Part shown: in pieces, positions 22,542 to 33,806 of the stretch
Layout: every line of letters begins with the position of its first letter
Numbering within the stretch: the first letter of the stretch is position 1
From: Theocolax elegans
Lineage: Eukaryota; Arthropoda; Insecta; Hymenoptera; Cerocephalidae
Assembly (NCBI GenBank): GCA_026168455.1
Contig: CM047428.1
Coordinates: forward strand, 42,144,769 to 42,208,768
Length of the DNA: 64,000 nucleotides
Direction: 5' to 3'
The notes under the pieces: model-generated
Told to the model about the DNA's origin: nothing
What the model saw: only the letters and a program-made list of their open reading frames with translations
Database searches by the model: none
Program-made: the position numbers and the translations under genes

Positions 22542-24410
22542 TTAACTATCCTTATCTGTTATATCCGTAACTTTCTTTAAAAGATCCGACAATATCAAAT
22601 GATCAAATCTAGCATCCGGAGTAACAAATTGTTTTGGAATAAATTTATTTCTTTTAGAGATTTTAGCTTGTTGACATTTTAAACATGTTTTGCACCAAGA
22701 AGCAATATCGCAATTTATATTTGGCCACACATACTGCTGAGCAATGAGTTTGGTTGTTACTTTAATACCTGGATGTGAAAGTGAATGAAAATGATCAAAA
22801 ATTTGTTTTCTTAAATTAATCGGTAAGTTACAGTAAAATTCTGAATGTTCTGGTCCCCAAGTTAGTTTTTGTAATTTAAGTGGATGATTAGAATCAGCTA
22901 AAATATCTTTTAATTGTTGATCTGTAGACTGTTCTGAACTGACTAATTGAGGAGTGAAAATGACCGAAAGTCTAAATGCGTCAATGTTCGTCAAAATTTT
23001 TCTAAATTCAGGTATAGTAAAATCTTCTGGATGACTTAAGTCGAAAATTGCCGGAGAAATAAAAGCATCTATTCTGTATAAAGAATCCGCGACAACGTTC
23101 TCTTCACCTGTTAAGTACAAGATTTCAGTGTCGAATAAAGCAATGTATTCTAATCTGCGAGCACGTAATACCGGAATTTTGTCACCTTTCTGAAATATAG
23201 CATAAATTAAAGGTTTGTAATCTGTAAAAATTTTAAATTTAGAACCAAGATAATAAGAGAAGTGTTTTAATACTTCAAAAATCGCAGTGAGTTCTCTGTC
23301 ATAGGCTGAGTATTTCTGTTGTGCATTGTTGAATTTTTTTGAAAAGAAAGCTATAGGTTGCCAAGAGTATTTATGAAATTATTCTAGAACAGCACCCATG
23401 GCAAATTCTGAAGCATCAGTGACTAGACGAATTTCAGTATTAATAGAAGGAACAGCTGTTTAAGCTAAACCAGCTAAATCAGATTTACACTTTTCAAATG
23501 CAGATTCAGCTTCAGGATTCCATTTGATCAATGATTTGTCTTTCTTTTTGGTACCAATTAGAAAAGTATTTATTGTCGTTGCGTAAAACCTGCTTTTGGA
23601 AGAAGTCTGCGATAACTATTAACTAAACCTAAAAATCTACGTAAATCGTCTACTGTTTTTGGTTTAGGAAAATTGACAATATCCTTAACTTTATCAGGAT
23701 TGGGTTTGAAACCTTTACTTGAAATTAAATGACCTAGAAAAATAATTTCAGGAACACCGAACTTACATTTGTCTAAGTTATCCTGTAAATTGAATGTGTC
23801 TAAACGTTGTAAGACTAGGTCCAAATGTTTTTCGTATTCTTCAGGGGATGATGAAGCAATTAAAATATCATCAAGATAAACGAATATGAAATCTAAATCG
23901 CTGACAGCTGAATGAATATATCTTTGAAAAGTTTGAGGTGCGTTTCCAAGTCCAAAAGTCATAGCTGGAAATTCGTATAAACCAAATGAAGTGATAACAG
24001 CTGTTTTTTGAACGTCTTCAAGAGCAACAGGAATTTGATGAAATACCTGTCTTAAGTCAAGTAAAGTGAAAATATTTTTGTTATTTAGAAAGGAAGTAAA
24101 ATCATGCAAGTGAGGAACTGGGTACCTATCAGGAATGGTTACCGAATTTAAACGACGAAAATCTCCACAAATAAAAGATAAAAGGAAAGAAAATCAGCAC
24201 CAAGGATAGCATAAGGTACATCAGCAATAATAAAATTCCAAGACAAATGAAAGGGAAGTCCTAAATTTAAAATAAGTTTTTTAGTACCGTAAGTATTGAT
24301 AGTAGTGCCATATACAGCATGTAATTTGAAGATTTAAAGATCATTTTTACAATCCTTTGTTTTGGGAATTAATGAAAGACATGCACCAGTATCTATTAAA
24401 AATGTCAGTT
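22542..24410 (-). pseudogene. Ty3 pol (protease, RT, RNase H, integrase start)
   Basis: Reading the minus strand: LIDTGACLSLIP near 24390 is the aspartic protease site. CGDFRRLNSVTIPDRYPVPH leads into RT (23570-24109) with TLLDLRQVFHQIPV, YEFPAMTFGLGNAPQTF and VYLDDILIA (YLDD). RNase H at 23120-23570 is broken by stops. 22542-23120 has the end of RNase H and the HHCC zinc finger of integrase (HFHSLSHPGIKVTTK, CKTCLKCQQAK). The integrase catalytic core is absent. Frameshifts occur near 23570 and 24110-24360. Confidence 0.85.
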
Positions 24411-24559
24411 TTGAATTTTTGTCATTGACATGGAGACGAAGATTAGTCTTGCTAACCGAACTGTTTGTCTCCTCAACAGTCGGAGAATTTAGTTTTCCAA
24501 AGCATCAGTTGAAGCGTCAACATGAGACTTTTCAGCCTCGAAAGTTTTATAGTTTTGCC

Positions 24560-26260
24560 ATGGTGCACGCATCCATGCATAAGGCATTAAACAGTTCTTT
24601 GACCATCTACCAAACTGTTTATGATATTTGCAGAAAGAATAACTGCTCTTATTAGAAGATGCATTAGGATTTGAAGAATTCTGTCTATTCGCGGATTGAC
24701 TTCTGTTGCTAGATCTATAATTATACCTTGATCGTGATCTAGAGTTCCTATTATTATTATTAAATTGCCGAAAATTACCCTGTTGTCTAAAGTTGTTTTG
24801 TTGCCTATAATTATTTTGATGATTAAAATTATTTTGTTGTCTAAAACTGTTTTGTTGACTAAAATTATTCTGCTGAGTAGAATTGTTTTGTTGATTAAAA
24901 TTATTTTGTAGGTTAGAATTGTTTTGTTGATTAAAATTGTTATTTGATGTATTACTAACTGTATCTATTGTTAAAATTGATTTGTCAGAATTTAAATTCC
25001 TATCATTACTTTTATTCTTGTAAAGTATATTAACCCATTAAGTCCCAACCGACCATTTCACAGTCGATTTGTTTTTCGCTTAGAAAAAATAGAGAATAGA
25101 CTAGAATAAAAAAGGTAATGACTGTTTCTTATGTAAAATTACCTGCTCTATCTGAATTCAGCATCAGATTTTTGATATTTTCCACGGAAAATTCAATATA
25201 GCCGCTCAAAGTAAAAAAAAAAATTCCATTTTTTGAAAATCGATTGTGGGCCTTTATTTTCTAATTTTGACGACAAAATCAAATGCACATAGTAAAACGA
25301 CCATTTGAAAAAAATGAAAATCTGATGCTGAATTCAGATAGAGCAGGTAATTTTACATAAGAAACAGTCATTTCCTTTTTTATTCTAGTCTATTCTCTAT
25401 TTTTTCTAAGCGAAAAACAAATCGACTGTGAAATGGTCGGTTGGGACTTAATGGGTTAAAAGTAGTGTCAGCTGCTACCAAGGCTTCTGTCTCAACTTTA
25501 CAATTAACCATGTGAATTTGAATGTCAGCTGGTAATTTAGATTTCCATACATCAAGAATAACAGATTTATTAATTCTACCTTGTGCTAAGTTGGTCAATT
25601 TCGTATAAAATTCCGAAGAAGAAAAGAAATCCGTAGTACAATTATAAAATAAACTGTTAAGTTTTTAATTTCAGTCTGACTATATTTTTCAATTAATGCT
25701 TTTTTTATATCTTCATATTTATGTTCAATTCTTAAAGATTTAATTTTGAAAGACATTGCAAGCAAGATATCTTGACTGAGGCAGTTGATCACTGTTAAGA
25801 GTTTAGTTTCGTCATCTGAAACTTTTAGAGAAATAAATTTTGTTTCTAACATTTCAAACCAAGCTTCAGGGTCAAAAATCCAAAATTGTGAGAATTTAAT
25901 ATCATGATTGAATTTAGATCTTAATTTGCATTATTTGCATTGTCAAGTAAATTAACCACAGAATTAAATTGCAATTGATTTGAAATTTCATTTTGTGTAT
26001 TTTGAATTGATAATCCCATGTTTGATCATTTAAATCAAGAAGATTAGACGAATTCTGAGAGTTATCTATGGAAATGCTAGCTTGCGAGGTTGAAGCTTGT
26101 TGCTGAATAGATAAAAAGTTTTTAAATTTATTACCATCTTCCTTGATAGTTTTAATCTCATTCATTAATAATTCAATAGTCGCTTGCAATTGATCAATGG
26201 TTTAGTCTTTACTATCTGTATTTGAAACTGTCAAAGTATTGTTTACAGTCATTTTAAGGT
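24560..26260 (-). pseudogene. Ty3 gag with Asn/Gln-rich tract, split by a MITE
   Basis: The N-terminal part (25914-26189) has a short coiled segment. The capsid-like part (25595-25852) has MLETKFISLKVSDDETKLLT and IKKALIEKYSQTE; it continues as FYTKLTNLAQGRINKS and LPADIQIHM (25480-25610). After the MITE comes a tract of FNQQNN/FRQQNN repeats at about 24770-24950, an RS-rich stretch, then CKYHKQFGRWSKNC (about 24600), the zinc-binding-like signature common in insect Ty3/BEL gags. Frameshifts separate the pieces. Confidence 0.8.
25034..25455. mobile_element. foldback MITE with TTAA target duplication
   Basis: The 422-bp insert is bounded by TTAA at 25030-25033 and 25456-25459. Its ends are inverted: CCCATTAAGTCCCAACCGAC... 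against ...GTCGGTTGGGACTTAATGGG, with the match extending about 100 nt or more on each side (including CTGATGCTGAATTCAG-type sequence near 25150 and 25325). It carries no coding frame. TTAA duplication points to a piggyBac-type transposase acting in trans. It interrupts the Ty3 gag. Confidence 0.9.
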
Positions 26261-26379
26261 TAGTTTTAATCGGTGAATGAGTAATTAAAGGTCTGCTAGA
26301 ATCTTTGATGATGCTGCTCTTTGATGATCTCAAATTATAATTAGTTTTACTACCCATAGACAATAAAAATACGTTTTGT

Positions 26380-27172
26380 TTAAAATAAATTATCCATTAA
26401 TTGAACAAAATATTACTTGTAAAATAAACGATAAATAAATATCTTACCAAAATTGAAATAACTCTTGATAAAATAAAATGTTAATGCTGAGAAAGAGAAA
26501 TATCAACTCGTTCAATCAGTTGAAAAATACTGGAGGCTTGCAGAAAACGATGGATGATGAGCTAAAAACTCAAATCGCACGCTCCCCACCAGTACAACAA
26601 CTGAAAAAAAGAAAGAAACAAAAATTCAGCTAAAAAAAATGATGTGAAAAATTGCAATAGAAAGTGCTTGAAAGATTTCAGTAATTGTATTTAATAAATT
26701 CTTATATTTAACGCAAGTAATTAATATCTAAATTGTCGAGTCTTGAAGGTAAAAATTGTAAATAAATAAAATTGAAGTTGATTACGTGACGAACTCAATG
26801 ATCCAAGTAGAATCGTAAAGTTGAAGATGTCGATCAAAAATGAAGACGAACTTGGTTTCCGCAGCAATGTTGACAAAATTAAAGATGTGTGGAGGCGGTT
26901 GCGCAGCGCTTACCGCAAGATGACGATTTTGTTGCGATGAATGAGTTAAATATGCAAAAAGGCGGTCGCGTAGCGCACGTGCCGCTCGATGATTTCGAAG
27001 CTTTAAGAGAGGTCAACGGCCAAGCAGTTTGAATGCCGAAACTCGATGCCGATGTTCAAAGGACTGCAAAATGGCGGTCGCGCAGCGCGCTATCCGCGGG
27101 TTGAAAATCCAAAAAGGACGACAGCAATGAAGCCAATTCTCGAGGAATTATCTCCTCGCCAAAAATCTTGAT
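26380..27172 (-). other. Ty3 untranslated leader with three related GC hairpins
   Basis: Non-coding sequence between the primer-binding site and gag. Three copies of GGCGGT(T/C)GCG(C/T)AGCGC followed by a CCGC stretch occur at 26894, 26961 and 27073. Each can fold (GCGG near one end with CCGC at the other). They stand out from the AT-rich surroundings. No gene is seen. Confidence 0.5.
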
Positions 27173-27190
27173 AATTTGTCGGAGTCACCA
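27173..27190 (-). other. retrotransposon primer-binding site
   Basis: On the minus strand TGGTGACTCCGACAAATT begins one base after the LTR edge (27192, ...CCTACA). TGG at the start is typical of sites complementary to the CCA end of a tRNA. The tRNA species is not assigned. Confidence 0.6.
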
Positions 27191-27191
27191 A

Positions 27192-27219
27192 TGTAGGTAA
27201 TGTCCAACATTACCTCACA
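27192..27219. repeat. LTR-edge palindrome
   Basis: TGTAGGTAATGT, then CC, then AACATTACCTCACA: a near-perfect 28-bp palindrome at the LTR boundary. It could be the LTR end alone or a short LTR-LTR junction. Confidence 0.5.
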
Positions 27220-27548
27220 AATAATAATATATTTTTAACTTCAATCACAACAAATCGTTTATTTAGATAATTACTATGTAATGTTAACTCTTCAAGAGTC
27301 TGTACAAGAGTGAGTGTTCAGAGCGATGATTATTCTTTCTTTTCTATTTTCCATGACAACACACAATTGTTTTTGATATAAATCGACAATCGAACGCAAC
27401 GCTGTGAAGCTATATACAAATACTGTACAGTTAGATACACCTACATTTACATTATTATTTATATTATAATTGAATTAATTGATCTCTACAAGCCAAAGAC
27501 TATTCCTTATAACTCAGTAAGGCGGACCGTATTAGTACCAGCAACTTG

Positions 27549-27881
27549 AATAACCTCACAGGATGACTGTTTGAAAAAAGACCAAAACAAGTTAAGTCAA
27601 AATAAAAATTTCAAATTAAAGTATAAATTTAAATATAGCGGAAAGAGAAAAATTTGTATGTATTTCGTCCTGAGTATGTCTAGTGGGCTCGTTAGTAGAG
27701 TCCAGACATCTCGTCTCCAAATATAGATAAAATTAATATTATAAAAATTTTTTTTTGAAAAGAAATGCATAAAAATATTTTTCTTTTTTTTGCTATATTT
27801 AAATTTATACTTTAATTTGAAATTTTTATTTTGACTTAATTGTCTTCGTCTTTTCTCAAACACTCATTCTGTGAGGTTATT
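27549..27881. mobile_element. foldback MITE
   Basis: Left arm AATAACCTCACAGGATGACT (27549 on) is matched by the reverse complement of the right end (AATAACCTCACAGAATGAGT). The arms continue through TTTCAAATTAAAGTATAAAT (near 27610) and its complement near 27820. The centre holds about 100 bp of unrelated sequence. No coding frame is recognised. Confidence 0.8.
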
Positions 27882-27883
27882 AA

Positions 27884-27916
27884 CCTTTAAAGGGCTGGAA
27901 AGCCGAAATATCGGCT
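27884..27916 (+). repeat. piggyBac-like terminus
   Basis: TTAA (27880-27883) is followed by CCTTTAAAGGGCTGGAA and the palindrome AGCCGAAATATCGGCT (27901-27916), 17 nt inside the end. The spacing and design match the other piggyBac ends here. No transposase or right end follows. It directly abuts the preceding foldback element. Confidence 0.6.
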
Positions 27917-28039
27917 CAAAACATTATGCTAGGATGTCACTTTATCCTTAAGGGGGTGCCATATTGGATTATTACCGACTGAGTGAGATAGGTACATTAT
28001 TGCATTTAATGAGCATATTATGGTTCTATTTGCAATACG

Positions 28040-28240
28040 CAAATACAGAAGCACTAGATAATAACATAATACGTATTTATACGAAGTTCAAAGTCAATAT
28101 GTTAAGGACACTCTAAAAAAAGTTTGCACGGAAAAAATAGTCATTTTTCCGTGCAGAAATTTTTTAGATTGTCCTTGTTGCATTGACCTGGAACTTTGTA
28201 GACAGATATATTATAACATTATCTAGTGCTTCTGTATTTG
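28040..28240. mobile_element. 201-bp foldback element
   Basis: The ends CAAATACAGAAGCACTAGAT and ATCTAGTGCTTCTGTATTTG are perfect inverts. The arms extend almost to the centre, where TGCACGGAAAAA and TTTTTCCGTGCA form a tight hairpin. Left and right arms differ at several sites, so it is an old insertion or inverted duplication. It is non-coding. Confidence 0.85.
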
Positions 28241-28709
28241 GGTTTTACATAATATTAACAAAAAATAAATAGTTTAAATTACTGATAAAGTTTTATAGTA
28301 TCAATTTCTTCGCTAAAGTGCGCGACGCGCTTAGTCTGTGGTATTATACTTACAGTGGAAGCACTTGCGCAAATAGTCGTTACAAGATGGCGCTAAATAC
28401 CATAATTAATATACCGGACTTATGTCAATAAACTGAATTATAATAAATATCGTGATTATGTATTATAGAAACACTAATTTGTTGTGACAGTACTTTCGCT
28501 ATTGTACATATGCGTATCATAATTATTTTAATCCATGATATCATCAGGTACTGCCACGTGTGCTTTTGCACCTTATTGTGACGTCACTGTAAAGACACAC
28601 TTTATGACTATATGAGTGAATGGATGGGAAGTTCTCTATGTAACGTTTACCGACTGAGTAAAGAAAATTAAAAAAAAGACGATGAAAAAAGCAAACGGCT
28701 GGCTCGCAT

Positions 28710-28713
<4 letters not shown>

Positions 28714-28750
<37 letters not shown>
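28714..28750. repeat. (CT)n microsatellite
   Basis: An uninterrupted CT dinucleotide run of about 37 bp just upstream of the LINE fragment. Confidence 0.95.
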
Positions 28751-28755
<5 letters not shown>

Positions 28756-28845
28756 TTGCAGAGCTATTCAATTTATCTCTTTCAACCGGAGCCTTTCCGA
28801 AACCTTGGACTAGATCTCTCCTCTTTCCAAAGTCGAGCAGGGTGA

Positions 28846-29987
28846 TCTTGCCGTCTGATACTAGGCCCATCGCTAAGCTCTGCAAAATCTCCAAGATTCT
28901 TGAGAAAATTGTACATGACCAGTTTATGGACTACTTGAATAAAAATAACCTAATCATGGAGAGATAAGCGGGCTTTCGCAGGGGGCACAGTACGCAGACG
29001 GCCTTAATTGGTGTGCTTGATAATGTTAGGCATGCTATTGATAAGCGCATGATCACAGTCCTCATCCTGTTCGACTTTTCCAAGGCGTTCCGCCTTAAGC
29101 TAGGCTGGCTATCGGTCGAGCTCAGGAGATCTCTATTCATCGGCTGCAGTGCCTACAACATCATCTCCCATAGGTCCCCATCCTACATCGCTAGTCATTT
29201 TGTTCCACGTGATACCTCCTTTCCATCCCGTTCTTCATCCCGTCTCCCTCCCTCGTCCCTTTTCTACCTCCCTCCTAGAACAGAAGCCCTCAACAATTCC
29301 TACCAGATCACAGCCACTCGCCTCATTAACTCTCTACCTTATACTAACTTTGACCCGCTCCATTAAATCCTCATTGGCACTGCACCTTTCTGAGCTCGAT
29401 CGGCAGGCTTGGGAGTTGAGGGTTGTTAACGAGGGATTGGAGTGCCCTCCCTTACCCGATTTCTGAGTTTTGAGTCTAGTCATTCTTTGTAATAGTCTGT
29501 CATGTTATTTATTTATTTTGTTTTATATTGTATTTTATATTCCTTTATTGCGAATTTGCTTTATATTTTGTTTTATATTCTTTTACTGCGAACGTTGCAA
29601 TTGTAATCGTCTATTACAGGACATTTTAATTCTATTTTATTGCTTTTACCGCTTTTACTTCATTGTTTTATTTTCTGTATTTTATGTACTTTTATTATTT
29701 ATTTATTTATTTTATTTTATTGCTTAACTATTTGCGCAAATTTTACTCTTTTTATATTTTTTATACTTTTTATAAGTTTTAAATTATTATTGTATTTGCT
29801 TTTTTGATTTTATTTATTGTTATTGTTTTAAATCTTGTTATTCATTTAAATTTTGTTTTTATACATTGCGATTGTACTAACGTTTATATTTTCTATTATT
29901 TGTAAAGATTTTTATCTCGTCAAACTGATGTGTATACGGGGTTTTCCCCAGAATACCCAAATAAAGATTTAATCAATCAATCAATCT
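28846..29987 (+). pseudogene. LINE fragment with internal deletion and (AATC)n tail
   Basis: The plus strand encodes RT motifs: PIAKLCKISKILEKIVHDQF, then (after a stop) AGFRRGHSTQTALIGVLDNV and LFDFSKAF. At 29095 it jumps to the C-terminal end of a LINE protein (LPPSSLFYLPPRTEALNNS, ITATRLINSLPY), which resembles the minus-strand copy at 58774. The FADD core is deleted. An AT-rich 3' region ends with AATAAAG and AATCAATCAATCAATC (about 29969-29987), a short simple-repeat tail typical of non-LTR elements. It probably belongs to a CR1/Jockey-type clade. Confidence 0.75.
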
Positions 29988-30002
29988 CTTAACGAAAGTA
30001 TA

Positions 30003-31665
30003 TGGGTGATTCTCATCTAAAGTTCAAACTTAGGTAAGCAACGTATATCTCTTTTAATAATAACAGTTAAGGTAATATAAAAATGGTAATTTATTTGTTT
30101 TTTACAGCCAAATAACTTACCTGCATAACAATTTTCAATATCGCATTATTTATTTATTTTTTAAATAAATAATTGTCAAAATATAACGTTCCCTGGCTGT
30201 TAATTTTTTTCCATGATTTTAAAGGTGCTATATATACGTATATTGTATCAACTTTTAATCAATGTACAAATGGCATAAGTTTGTAGTTGCCATATGCGCA
30301 TTTCATAAAAAATTTTGTAGTCAGTTTATTTTTATTTTGAGCTTATTCACGGATTTATGTACTTCGGACATTTTTTCGTAAAACTAAAGACTTTTTTAAA
30401 ATTAGATTAAAGTTAATCTTATTCTGCTTCAAATTAATTGCGTTTTCTTAGAAATTGTTTATTTTGGTTATTATTATAAAGTAGAATCAAAATATTAACC
30501 ATAACATTATTAAATATAATAGTTATATCAAATGAAATATAAAGTATGGCCGCGTATACTTTTTATTGTAATTCCCATGGCATGCTTTTTCTTTTAATGT
30601 AATAGTAGCTTCTTATTAAATTATATGCGGTAATTTTATACTCATGTAGTAGTTTATTACGTGATTATTCCGAATTGTCTATTTTGTAGTAAAAGTCTGG
30701 AAAAATAAAAATATTGTCATATAATTCCCCTGGCATGTGAAATTCCCCTGTCACTTTCATTATAAATAATCTTTATTATTCTTTCCCTAAAAAATAACAT
30801 AAAATCAATTACTTTGTAACTACATCGATATAATTTTTTATATATAACTTTTCTTTGAATCCTGCATGCCCACGCTGTATATACCTTCTATAACTTACAA
30901 GGAGAGTATCCCAGGTCCGGATCACGGATCTTGTCCTAACTCTAGGATAAGTTTTGTTATATAAAAATATGAAGAAAGCCAGAGTTATAGACCCTAACGC
31001 TCGATATTACGGAAGTTATACACTGTTAATGCTATTTAAAAAAAAAATGAACCTCTTCTTCAAATGCTTATAACTTTTAAACAATAAACTATCAGCCCTC
31101 AAATATAAATTCATTTAAAAGCTGAGATAAAATATATACAGTTTAAAAAAAAATAAGCTCAAATCCGTTGCAATGGAGCAAAGTTATAGCAGAAATAAAA
31201 ATTTGTAGAAATTTAACTTAACAAATCGCAGTGCTTAATTTTCGTCAAAATTTCTACAAATTTTTATTTCTGCTATAACTTTGCTCCATTGCAACGGATT
31301 TGAGCTTATTTTTTTTTTAAACTGTATCTATTTTATCTCAGCTTTTAAATGAATTTATATTTGAGGGCTGATAGTTTATTATTTAAAAGTTATAAGCATT
31401 TGAAGTAAAGGTACTTTTTTTTTAAAAATAGCATTGACAGTGTATAACTTCCGTAATATCGAGCGTTAGGGTCTATAACTCTGGCTTTCTTCATATTTTT
31501 ATATAACAAAACTTATCCTAGAGTTAGGACAAGATCCGTGATCCGGACCTGGGATACTCTCCTTGTTAGTACAAACATATTACATGTGATGGAAATGAAA
31601 AATTAAACTATTTTTTAAAATCTTAATCGACTGTCGAAATTTGAACTTTAGATGAGAATCACCCA
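30003..31665. mobile_element. 1.66-kb TIR element, non-coding
   Basis: Perfect 26-bp inverted ends start TGGGTGATTCTCATC at 30003 and finish GATGAGAATCACCCA at 31665. They are flanked by TA on both sides (30001-30002, 31666-31667). The TA duplication suggests a Tc1/mariner-type transposase supplied elsewhere. The interior is AT-rich and has no coding frame; it carries the large palindrome at 30897-31566. Confidence 0.85.
30897..31566. repeat. 670-bp near-perfect palindrome
   Basis: Left arm ACAAGGAGAGTATCCCAGGT... and right arm ...ACCTGGGATACTCTCCTTGT are inverted copies along about 300 bp each, with a short spacer near 31210-31250. Only a few substitutions are seen (for example CTTCTTCAAA against TTTGAAGTAA). 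It is nested inside the 30003-31665 element and would form a strong hairpin as RNA. Confidence 0.9.
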
Positions 31666-32015
31666 TATACGCGCTTGTACACTCGCACCTTACATGTTAC
31701 CACTGACGAAGTTCACGTGGCGTCTTTTCAAATAAATACAAAGATATTTAACAAATATCATTTTTTATTTTATCTTTATTCTAACAATGGGGGTTTGCTT
31801 ACATTATCATTCGAAAATTCGTATAGTTGTGAATATAACTCCTACCGCATATGTAACTTATTACGAATATACGCGTGTAACCAAGTTTGAATTATAATCG
31901 GAAATATAACAGTTTAAACATTTTTCTACTGGTAGGAAGTAAAAGCTGAGCAGTGCCGAACCGACTACACGTTCATTTATCCATTTTAGTCATTTAAAAT
32001 ATTTCCATTTTACCG

Positions 32016-32456
32016 AACCGACGCGGTGGCGGAGTGGCGGTGACGCACCTCGGCCGGTCACGGAAGTTAAGCAGTATTGAGCGCGGTACCCAAGTGGATG
32101 GGTGACGTTCTCGGTCGCTTGGCTTTCGTGGCGGGTTAGGTGTTTTTTCACACTTCACAACGTGAGCGGGAGGTGTGAAACATTCGGTTTCGGTGTCAAG
32201 GCCTACGCAATGTGACTTTGACACTCAAAAAGAATGTTTCGAATACACCGGCCATCTCGGGTGAGGTTTTCCCTGCTTCACAGGTTTCCCTCATCCACGG
32301 GCATAACCCCGGGCGAATGCGAGATGGTGGGGATTTTAAGGGAGGGATAAAGCACCCACACATAGGTGGTAGGTGGACACCGTTAAAGTGCCCCAGGGGA
32401 TAAACGGTAGGAAGTGCCAGGAAAAAAGGAGGCACAAAAGCAAGAATAAAAAAAAA
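32016..32456 (+). mobile_element. 5S-rRNA-derived SINE
   Basis: The first ~110 nt resemble 5S rRNA: GGTCACGGAAGTTAAGCAGT, then GAGCGCGGTACCCAAGTGGA and TGGGTGACGTTCTCGG. This includes the region of the internal polymerase III promoter. About 310 nt of unrelated body follow, then an A-rich tail. A 20-bp target duplication (31996-32015 and 32457-32476, starting AAAATATTTCC) flanks it exactly. It is therefore a retroposed SINE (SINE3 type), not a 5S gene, and a recent one, because the duplication is intact. It splits a copy of the local hairpin repeat. Confidence 0.88.
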
Positions 32457-32476
32457 AAAATATTTCCATTTTACCG

Positions 32477-32884
32477 TAGAAAATATATTCGATACTGCGC
32501 GGTAAGCTCCCGCCAATGAGCAAACAGGGGAGCGTGCCTCGCAATGTTCTGGTTCTGGATTTCGACTGGATCGGCAGTTACACAGGGACGTAATGTTCAC
32601 GTAGTAGAACACGTAGTGCTCTGGTCGTCGATTTCAGCTGAATCGGATTTATAAACTATTAATAAATTTTTTTCTTGGCTCAGAAGTAACATGTGAGTAG
32701 TGCCATTATATACATAAATTTATTTGCCTATTTTATTTATTAAATGTATTTTAATTTTACTGTAGAACATTTATTCGACACCGCGCGGCACGCTCCCGCG
32801 AATAAGCAAACGTTGGAGCGTGCCTCGTAGTGTTCTGGTCATCGATTTCAGCTGAATCGGATTTACAAACTGTTAATAAATTTT
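32477..32884 (+). repeat. local hairpin-bearing repeat, units 1-2
   Basis: Two diverged copies of a ~200-280-bp repeat. Each has TAGAAnATnTATTCGA followed by a GC-rich hairpin (in unit 2 GCACGCTCC with GGAGCGTGC, spacer around GCGAATAAGCAAAC) and then GTTCTGG...GAATCGG or GATCGG. Unit 1 is interrupted by the SINE at its start. Units 3-4 lie at 34060-34420. Confidence 0.75.
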
Positions 32885-32889
32885 TTAAC

Positions 32890-33806
32890 CTTTATCGAGG
32901 AAATCGGCACTCGTCCCTCAATGGCAATATCTCTCTCTCTCTCTTTCGTACTCAATCGCACGTTCGCTAGTAGATGGAAGATTTCGGCTGCTGCTCAATC
33001 ACTCGAGAAGTCGTTGAGTCGACCGACCGTAGTGAACTGGCTCTCGACGTGCTCGAGAGCCGCGATCGCACCGCGCGCCTGTTCAGTACGTACTTGTACG
33101 CGGTACATCGATCTCACATCGAGCGAACGAGTCGATTACCGCTGTATTCAGGCTGTAGCGGTGCAAATATGCTGTAAGTGTACGTTAACCTGGTGCTGTT
33201 TACGTCTCGGAGGTGCTGTATACTTCTTCCTAGGTAACTATTAACTCGTTCTATATTATTTGTCGTCAACTAATTGGTACGGTGTGAGTTTCAGGCACGA
33301 AGCTCACCCGCCGCTGCATCGCTGCTCGGAGCCGAGTCACCCCTCTCTCATCGACGATGTTAACCTCGGTGACTGATAGCCGCTCCGTCTACAGTTCCAG
33401 GTAAATACTTTGTCGTGGAGATTACGCAAGTATGCGTATTCATTCATATACTGTTTAAAGAGGTCTGCTATACACGTTGTTTACGTATAGCAACCTAACC
33501 TCATTCTACTCTATACTGTTCCTTGTACAGCTGTAGTATTTACATACAGCTGTACATGTATTTCCTTTATCTTTGCCCCTTGGATACAGCTGTATATCCT
33601 CTTCCTTGTTCCTCATCCTCTTGCTGCGTACTTGTACTGACTATATTGCTCTTTCACACTGGTATACTGGTTGGCGTTGGAAGTTTTCTGATGTCCTGTG
33701 GAGCTACGGAGGGTCTTTGAGGCTTCCTGGTTATAGCCTCCCTTAGTATATCCTGTCTGCAGTGTCAGACCCGGAGGAGCCCACCTGATGTCATTTGAGC
33801 TCGCCC
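32890..33806 (+). promoter_or_regulatory. CpG-rich candidate promoter/5'UTR
   Basis: This stretch is richer in G+C and CpG than its surroundings and has no repeat that I recognise. It has possible splice sites (CTGTAAGT near 33172, CCAGGTAAAT near 33400, TTCCTTGTACAG near 33520, CTGTCTGCAG near 33750). It leads into the short exon at 33807. The combination is what a host 5' region looks like, but no core promoter element is certain. Confidence 0.35.

Larger units (their letters stand above)
22542..27192 (-). mobile_element. Ty3-type retrotransposon, 3'-truncated
   Basis: From high to low coordinates: LTR edge at 27192, primer-binding site (27173-27190), leader, gag, zinc-binding region, protease, RT, RNase H and integrase N-terminus, cut off at 22542 by the copia junction. 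A MITE splits gag. There is no second LTR to compare, so the LTR length cannot be fixed. Confidence 0.8.

Noticed and set aside
32016..32130. Functional 5S rRNA gene
   Set aside because: The head diverges from 5S rRNA at many sites, lacks a terminator at the right place and is joined to a SINE body with an A tail and target duplication.
32196..32612. Minus-strand frame of 138 codons
   Set aside because: It runs across the 5S-derived SINE and its flank; composition is not that of a protein gene.
32885..32910. Another piggyBac end (TTAACCTTTATCGAGG)
   Set aside because: It has the TTAA and a similar start, but no palindrome 18 nt inside and no partner end.
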